A DNA stretch of 64,000 nucleotides from Bacillota bacterium (lineage in GTDB: Bacteria > Bacillota > Desulfotomaculia > Desulfotomaculales > Desulfohalotomaculaceae). The notes beneath the pieces are model-generated. The model saw only the letters and a list, made by a program, of their open reading frames with translations, ran no database searches and was not told the origin of the DNA. The DNA lies in assembly GCA_009711615.1 (NCBI GenBank), contig VENI01000002.1, positions 124,001 through 188,000 on the forward strand, given 5' to 3'. Position numbers and translations under genes: made by a program. The number at the start of each line of letters is the position of its first letter. Position 1 is the first letter of the stretch. Positions 60,117-64,000 of this stretch are shown here, piece by piece.

Positions 60117-60908
60117 TTAGTTATAAAGTTTTTGATTAATTATTTCTTTTCCTTCAGAGCTTAATGCATAATCTAAAAACTGTTTAGTTGCATCATCTAC
60201 TTCTTCGCCTGTAATATATATTAACGGTCTACTAAGCGTAACCGACCTGTTACCGTCATCAATTATTTCTATTACATTAATACTCTCATCGGCATAATTT
60301 GAAGAAATATAACCAATAGCATTTTCATCTATAGAGACTGACGTTCGGACAGCTCCGGTTGAATTCATCACAGAAACATTTTTAAGAATTTCTTTATTCT
60401 CACCTATCACTATATCTTTAAGTACATTATAAGTTCCTGAACCCTGTTCTCTGGAGATTACTGATATAAAAGAGTCATGACCACCTACCTCTTTCCAGTT
60501 TGTAATTTTCCCCGTGAATATATCATGAAGTTGTTGTAGTCTAAGGGTGTCTAGTTTATTATTTTTGTTTGTAATAATTGAAATGCTATCATTGGCTACT
60601 TCATAAGCCTTTACCATTTCTTGCTCTTCTTTATTAAGTGGTCTAGATAAAGCCCCTATCTCTACTATGTCGTTTTTTATACTTCTTATACCCAATTCAG
60701 AGTCACCACCCTGAATAAAAATTTTCACATTAGGATGCTGCTCTTGGTAACCTTCCACCAATACTTCTGATACTGGTTGCATTGATGTTGAGCCAACAAT
60801 TCTTATTGTTTCACCTTCTTTATCTGCACAACCAGAAACTAAAACAATTATGATTATTAACAGTAATGCAATATTTCTCACGCCATTTACCATCCCCTGT
60901 TGCGACAT
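60117..60908 (-). CDS. PstS-like phosphate-binding lipoprotein
   Basis: 263 residues. Signal peptide with lipobox VSGC (Cys27 from the first Met). Then the phosphate-binding fold: IRIVGSTSMQPVSEVLVEGY, IEIGALSRPLNKEE, LHDIFTGKITNWKEVGG and SREQGSGTYNVLKDIV, with the STSM and GSGT phosphate loops. The start is unsure: the ATG at 60908 has no clear site, and a GTG (VRNIALLL) after AGGGG would give a cleaner signal peptide. The gene is followed by the Na/Pi cotransporter rather than pstCAB. Confidence 0.87.
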   Translation of the reverse strand: MSQQGMVNGVRNIALLLIIIIVLVSGCADKEGETIRIVGSTSMQPVSEVLVEGYQEQHPNVKIFIQGGDSELGIRSIKNDIVEIGALSRPLNKEEQEMVKAYEVANDSISIITNKNNKLDTLRLQQLHDIFTGKITNWKEVGGHDSFISVISREQGSGTYNVLKDIVIGENKEILKNVSVMNSTGAVRTSVSIDENAIGYISSNYADESINVIEIIDDGNRSVTLSRPLIYITGEEVDDATKQFLDYALSSEGKEIINQKLYN

Positions 60909-61004
60909 AATATGACATTGGCTTCTTTTCTTTAAGTATAACTAAAAACCTTTACATTGCTAATACTTTTAACTGTAATTTAACTTTATTAACATTAAAT
61001 TAAC

Positions 61005-61030
61005 AAAACCCCCTGGAAAAATCCAGAGGG
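61005..61030 (-). terminator. Rho-independent terminator of the 122-residue gene
   Basis: CCCTCTGGA-TTTT-TCCAGGGGG on the minus strand, then TTTTG. Confidence 0.75.
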
Positions 61031-61060
61031 ATTATAAAAATAATAACCTTTTATAATTAG

Positions 61061-61429
61061 CTATAATATATTATCCTCCAGCCACTTGCGAAGGGTTTTA
61101 TCTATATAATAGAAACCATCCTGTTTCTCATTTGCTCCTTGTTCTTGAAGAGCTTTATTCATCATCTCTTCAGGAGGTTGTTGTTCCAGTACTTCACTTT
61201 TAGATCCGTATGGAGTGAAACGGTACAGTGATAACATTGCTTTGTTAAAACTGACATCTATTACAAAAGTATAACCCCTTCCACCCTTAAATTCATCTTC
61301 AAATCGAAGATTCCAGTCCAATTGGCTTTTTACCTTTTCTACATCCATAAATTCTGAGACCCCTTTCTCTATTTTAAAGTTATGTTCTTTTAACAATCTG
61401 TAAAATCCTTCATGTTTTTTATTTTTCAC
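61061..61429 (-). CDS. Hypothetical protein, 122 residues
   Basis: Soluble, with FYRLLKEHNFKIEKGVSEFM, a central beta-like RGYTFVIDVSFNKAMLSLYRF and an Asp/Trp tail (LRKWLEDNIL). No Cys or membrane segment. GTG start without a good ribosome site; a terminator follows the gene. The family is not recognised. Confidence 0.55.
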   Translation of the reverse strand: MKNKKHEGFYRLLKEHNFKIEKGVSEFMDVEKVKSQLDWNLRFEDEFKGGRGYTFVIDVSFNKAMLSLYRFTPYGSKSEVLEQQPPEEMMNKALQEQGANEKQDGFYYIDKTLRKWLEDNIL

Positions 61430-61481
61430 AAATGCTGCGGTAATAACATAAATTATACTAAAACTAATAGGAGGGGAAACA

Positions 61482-62198
61482 ATGCAATATACCGTTAAGC
61501 CTGGAGATACTATGTATAAAATTGCAAAGCGATATGGGATCAGTCTGGATGCATTAGTACAAGCAAATCCACAAATCGAAGATCCGAGTTATATTATGCC
61601 CGGGATGGTGATTAACATCCCGGGGGTAAAAGAAGATGACCATGAACACCATGGTGATGGTTGTATGTGTATGCCTGACATGAAAAAATATAAAGAGGTT
61701 TGTTTAGACATTCCTTACCCGGAAGTTAAAATTGAAAGACCTAATCGCCAATATGCTGATATGCTGTATGACATATTAGCAGACCGCGAAAGTGAATTGA
61801 CCGCCATTCATATGTACCTATACTACTACACAATGTTGGAATCAACGCAATATGAGGAGGTTGCTGAATTATTAGAGGCAATTTCTATCATTGAAATGAA
61901 ACATATGCATGACACCATGGAATTTATTAAGTTGTTAGGTTGTGAGCCAAAGTATCTTAACAGTTGTGGTGACCCATGGTGTGCCACATATGTAAACTAT
62001 GAACTATATAATGTCTGCAACCTATTAATGGCTGTCATTCAAGATGAAGAAAACGCGGCTAAACTGTACCGGGAAATGGCAGAAAAAATTGATGACCAGT
62101 ATCTTTCTAACTGGCTGATTAGGGCTGCAAAGGATGAAGAACATCACGCAAAACTGTTTAAAAAGTATTACCATAAATACTGTAAACCAATGGGCTAA
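61482..62198 (+). CDS. LysM domain fused to a ferritin-like domain
   Basis: 238 residues. LysM (1-48: MQYTVKPGDTMYKIAKRYGI, ending GMVINIPG) binds peptidoglycan or chitin-like glycans. A His/Cys/Met-rich linker (DDHEHHGDGCMCMP) comes next. Residues 90-235 form a four-helix ferritin-like domain with metal ligands: ADRESELTAIHMY, IEMKHMH (ExxH), VIQDEENAAKLY and KDEEHHAKLF (ExxH). No signal peptide; such LysM proteins are often on the spore surface. ATG after AGGAGGGGAAACA. A di-iron or manganese site is inferred, and the reaction is unknown. Confidence 0.85.
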   Translation: MQYTVKPGDTMYKIAKRYGISLDALVQANPQIEDPSYIMPGMVINIPGVKEDDHEHHGDGCMCMPDMKKYKEVCLDIPYPEVKIERPNRQYADMLYDILADRESELTAIHMYLYYYTMLESTQYEEVAELLEAISIIEMKHMHDTMEFIKLLGCEPKYLNSCGDPWCATYVNYELYNVCNLLMAVIQDEENAAKLYREMAEKIDDQYLSNWLIRAAKDEEHHAKLFKKYYHKYCKPMG

Positions 62199-62208
62199 TA
62201 ACAGATAA

Positions 62209-62240
62209 GAAGCCAGCATACTCAGCTGGCTTCATTTTTC
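62209..62240. terminator. Bidirectional terminator
   Basis: GAAGCCAGC and GCTGGCTTC around ATACTCA, followed by ATTTTTCTT, between convergent genes. Confidence 0.85.
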
Positions 62241-62246
62241 TTCATT

Positions 62247-63413
62247 TTAACCATGTAATCTGTCTCCCTTACGATGATCGCTATATATTAATCTTTCATA
62301 TACAGACAAGAGTTTTCGAGCACAATTTCTAGAGGACAATTTCTCGGCATTTTCCAGTGCATTCTGTCCCATTAAGTCCCGCAAATTACTATCATTTAAT
62401 ATTTTTAAGACTGCATTACTAAACACATTTATATCCAACGGACATAAGAAACCATCTTCTCCATTCTCCACCATTTCAGATACACCATATGCATCAACAG
62501 CTACTACTGGCAGTCCTGCTGCCTTCGCTTCTGCTATAACTAACCCTTGGGTCTCTGTTACCGAAGCAAATACAAACAAATCTGCCCCCGCATATGCTTT
62601 GACTACTTCAGGTTTAGGTAATGTTCCAGTAAATATTACATTTTGTTGCAGGTTATATATTTTTACTTTTTGCCTAATTTTCTCCTCTTCTGGCCCACTA
62701 CCCACCAACACCAGTACTGTATCTTGGTCAGCCTGGTTTGTTTTAATAAAGCTATTTAAGAGAAACTCTATGTTTTTTTCTTGTCCAATCCTACCAACAA
62801 ACAGCATTATTTTTTTATCTTTTGAAATATTGTATTTATTGCTTAACCAATCTTTATCTGCAGTTCTAAACTCTTTTGTATAAATCCCTGTGGGAACAGC
62901 TTCCACTGGTACTACTACACCTTGTTTTTTTAAACGCTGTACTATAACATTTGTAGGTACTATAACTTGGTCACATTGGTTGCAGAAATCATTGGCAAAT
63001 TTTTGAGTTATTTCTTTGGTTACGTTTTGACCAATGGGTACATAATGTACATATTTATCATATAAAGTGTGATAGGTAAATACCAATGGTATTCCTAATT
63101 TGCGCGCATATCTAGCACCCAATCTTCCCAATAGAAATGGAGAATGAACATGAATAATATCTAAATTAAGTTTCTTTAACTTTGATAACATACCAACAGA
63201 AAATGGTATAGCTAGAGTAAAATCTTTGTTGGTTGGTGCAGGAATAGAGAAAAATCTATGCACATCAGGCTCTTTCTCACAGTTTGGATAATTTGGTGCA
63301 AAGATGTTTACTTCATGTCCCATAACTTTTAGTTCGTCTTTAAATGTCTCTAATGATCGCACAACTCCACTGGTGTAAGGGCGATAACTGTCAGAAAACA
63401 TACCTATTTTCAA
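62247..63413 (-). CDS. Glycosyltransferase family 4 protein
   Basis: 388 residues. GT-B fold: MKIGMFSDSYRPYTSGVVRS at the start, IHVHSPFLLGRLGARYARKL, FTYHTLYDKYVHYVP, then the nucleotide-sugar domain: IMLFVGRIGQEKNIEFLL, VGSGPEEEKI and the E-x7-E region FVFASVTETQGLVIAEAKAA. Similar to the alpha-mannosyl or glucosyl-diacylglycerol type enzymes of the cell envelope. The TTG at 63413 (MKIGMFSD) sits 9 bases after AAGGGG; the ATG at 63422 is too close to that site. Confidence 0.9.
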   Translation of the reverse strand: MKIGMFSDSYRPYTSGVVRSLETFKDELKVMGHEVNIFAPNYPNCEKEPDVHRFFSIPAPTNKDFTLAIPFSVGMLSKLKKLNLDIIHVHSPFLLGRLGARYARKLGIPLVFTYHTLYDKYVHYVPIGQNVTKEITQKFANDFCNQCDQVIVPTNVIVQRLKKQGVVVPVEAVPTGIYTKEFRTADKDWLSNKYNISKDKKIMLFVGRIGQEKNIEFLLNSFIKTNQADQDTVLVLVGSGPEEEKIRQKVKIYNLQQNVIFTGTLPKPEVVKAYAGADLFVFASVTETQGLVIAEAKAAGLPVVAVDAYGVSEMVENGEDGFLCPLDINVFSNAVLKILNDSNLRDLMGQNALENAEKLSSRNCARKLLSVYERLIYSDHRKGDRLHG

Positions 63414-63485
63414 ATTTATCATCCCCTTGCCTATTTAAATTTCTAGGTTAAGCATCTCCATATGTATATTAAAGTATACCAGCGC

Positions 63486-63938
63486 TTACCAGTGATAACT
63501 TTCATCAGAGATTTTCCAACCGCTATTTGTCTTAGCTACGGTAAAAACTCCTTTTCCCTTATCTTCTTCTCCACTAGTTATATCGGTACTAATGATATCT
63601 ACCACGACTAATACTTCATCCATACTAAGATATATCAGCCTGCAGTTATCTACCGATGTAACCCAGTAATAATCTGTTGGTTCTTTTATAAACCGCCATA
63701 CTGAATTAGTATTTTCCGTTAGCTTTACTCCAGTGTAATATTTACTTAGAATCTCTTTTACTTTATCGGGTGATTTTGCTTGCATCCAGTCATTGCATGT
63801 CACCGCTCCTATAATTACATTCTTTATTTCTAATTCATCAGCATTAACAACTTCACCATTAACAGTTAGAGCTGGCATAAATATAAAGATATTTAGTACT
63901 AGAAGAAAAAATGTTAACCAAGGAAACAGCTTTTTCAA
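63486..63938 (-). CDS. Secreted hypothetical protein
   Basis: 150 residues with a signal peptide (LFPWLTFFLLVLNIFIFMPA, cleavage near VNG-EV). The mature part has a DUF4878/SnoaL-like look (AVTCNDWMQAKSPDKVKEIL, then beta strands with VVDIISTDIT and TVAKTNSGWKISDESYHW). Two Cys could form a disulfide. TTG start after AAGGGGGTTATTTT. Unknown function. Confidence 0.65.
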   Translation of the reverse strand: MKKLFPWLTFFLLVLNIFIFMPALTVNGEVVNADELEIKNVIIGAVTCNDWMQAKSPDKVKEILSKYYTGVKLTENTNSVWRFIKEPTDYYWVTSVDNCRLIYLSMDEVLVVVDIISTDITSGEEDKGKGVFTVAKTNSGWKISDESYHW

Positions 63939-64000
63939 AAAATAACCCCCTTACCATTTATTACCAAATAATAAGTTCTAGAGTCATTTTACTGTTTCCT

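Overview
The window looks like chromosomal DNA of a low-GC, anaerobic, spore-forming Clostridium-class Firmicute, most like the Desulfotomaculum/Peptococcaceae group. The case rests on purine-rich Shine-Dalgarno sites with many GTG/TTG starts, a TM1266-type hydrogenase regulator, ferredoxin-dependent indolepyruvate oxidoreductase, a spore-type GH18 enzyme, lar genes, a selenocysteine-type gene and TRAP-like attenuators. This is inference; no rRNA or tRNA gene was seen. No insertion sequence, prophage or CRISPR array was seen.

Layout. 1-12 kb: the start of a phosphofructokinase gene, a DUF4242 protein, an MscS channel, a ferredoxin-nitroreductase facing an HxlR regulator, a DinG-type helicase, an orphan E1 alpha/beta pair of a 2-oxoacid or acetoin dehydrogenase, a phosphoribosyltransferase, and a sugar-dehydrogenase-like propeller with a helical N-terminus. 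12-18 kb: an arsenosugar-type cluster (radical SAM ArsS, peroxidase-like protein, two TIGR04282/TIGR04283-type glycosyltransferases, C_GCAxxG protein, flippase-like and TVP38 membrane proteins). It ends with a rhodanese lipoprotein whose catalytic Cys codon is an in-frame UGA followed by a SECIS-like hairpin, a probable selenoprotein. 18-28 kb: surface and small hypothetical proteins, a GPGF-repeat protein, a GH18 enzyme, asparaginase, a MATE transporter, and larB/larE.

28-40 kb: an aromatic amino acid block, all on the minus strand. One unit is aroF-tyrA-aroA (then a 57-residue ORF, larE and larB), with its own promoter and attenuator-like leader. The other is trpE-G-D-C-F-B-A plus a second DAHP synthase. 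The trpE leader carries 10 (G/U)AG triplets plus one AAG, an antiterminator and a terminator, the architecture of TRAP attenuation. At 45.5-52.4 kb a second operon (trpP-type ECF S component, two ECF ATPases, EcfT, iorA, iorB, phenylacetate-CoA-ligase-like gene) has a similar triplet leader with its own attenuator. A tryptophan-repressed operon of this content fits scavenging of tryptophan and of aryl acetates (reductive use of IOR) better than plain catabolism.

52-64 kb: thiC behind a TPP riboswitch, a TauE/SafE transporter, a YgbA-family gene whose ribosome-binding site lies in a perfect 36-nt palindrome, small proteins, a TatA-like protein, a Na/Pi cotransporter next to a PstS-like lipoprotein, a LysM/ferritin-like fusion, and a glycosyltransferase. 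Gene starts were moved from the longest ORF to the start best placed after a Shine-Dalgarno site where the two differed.
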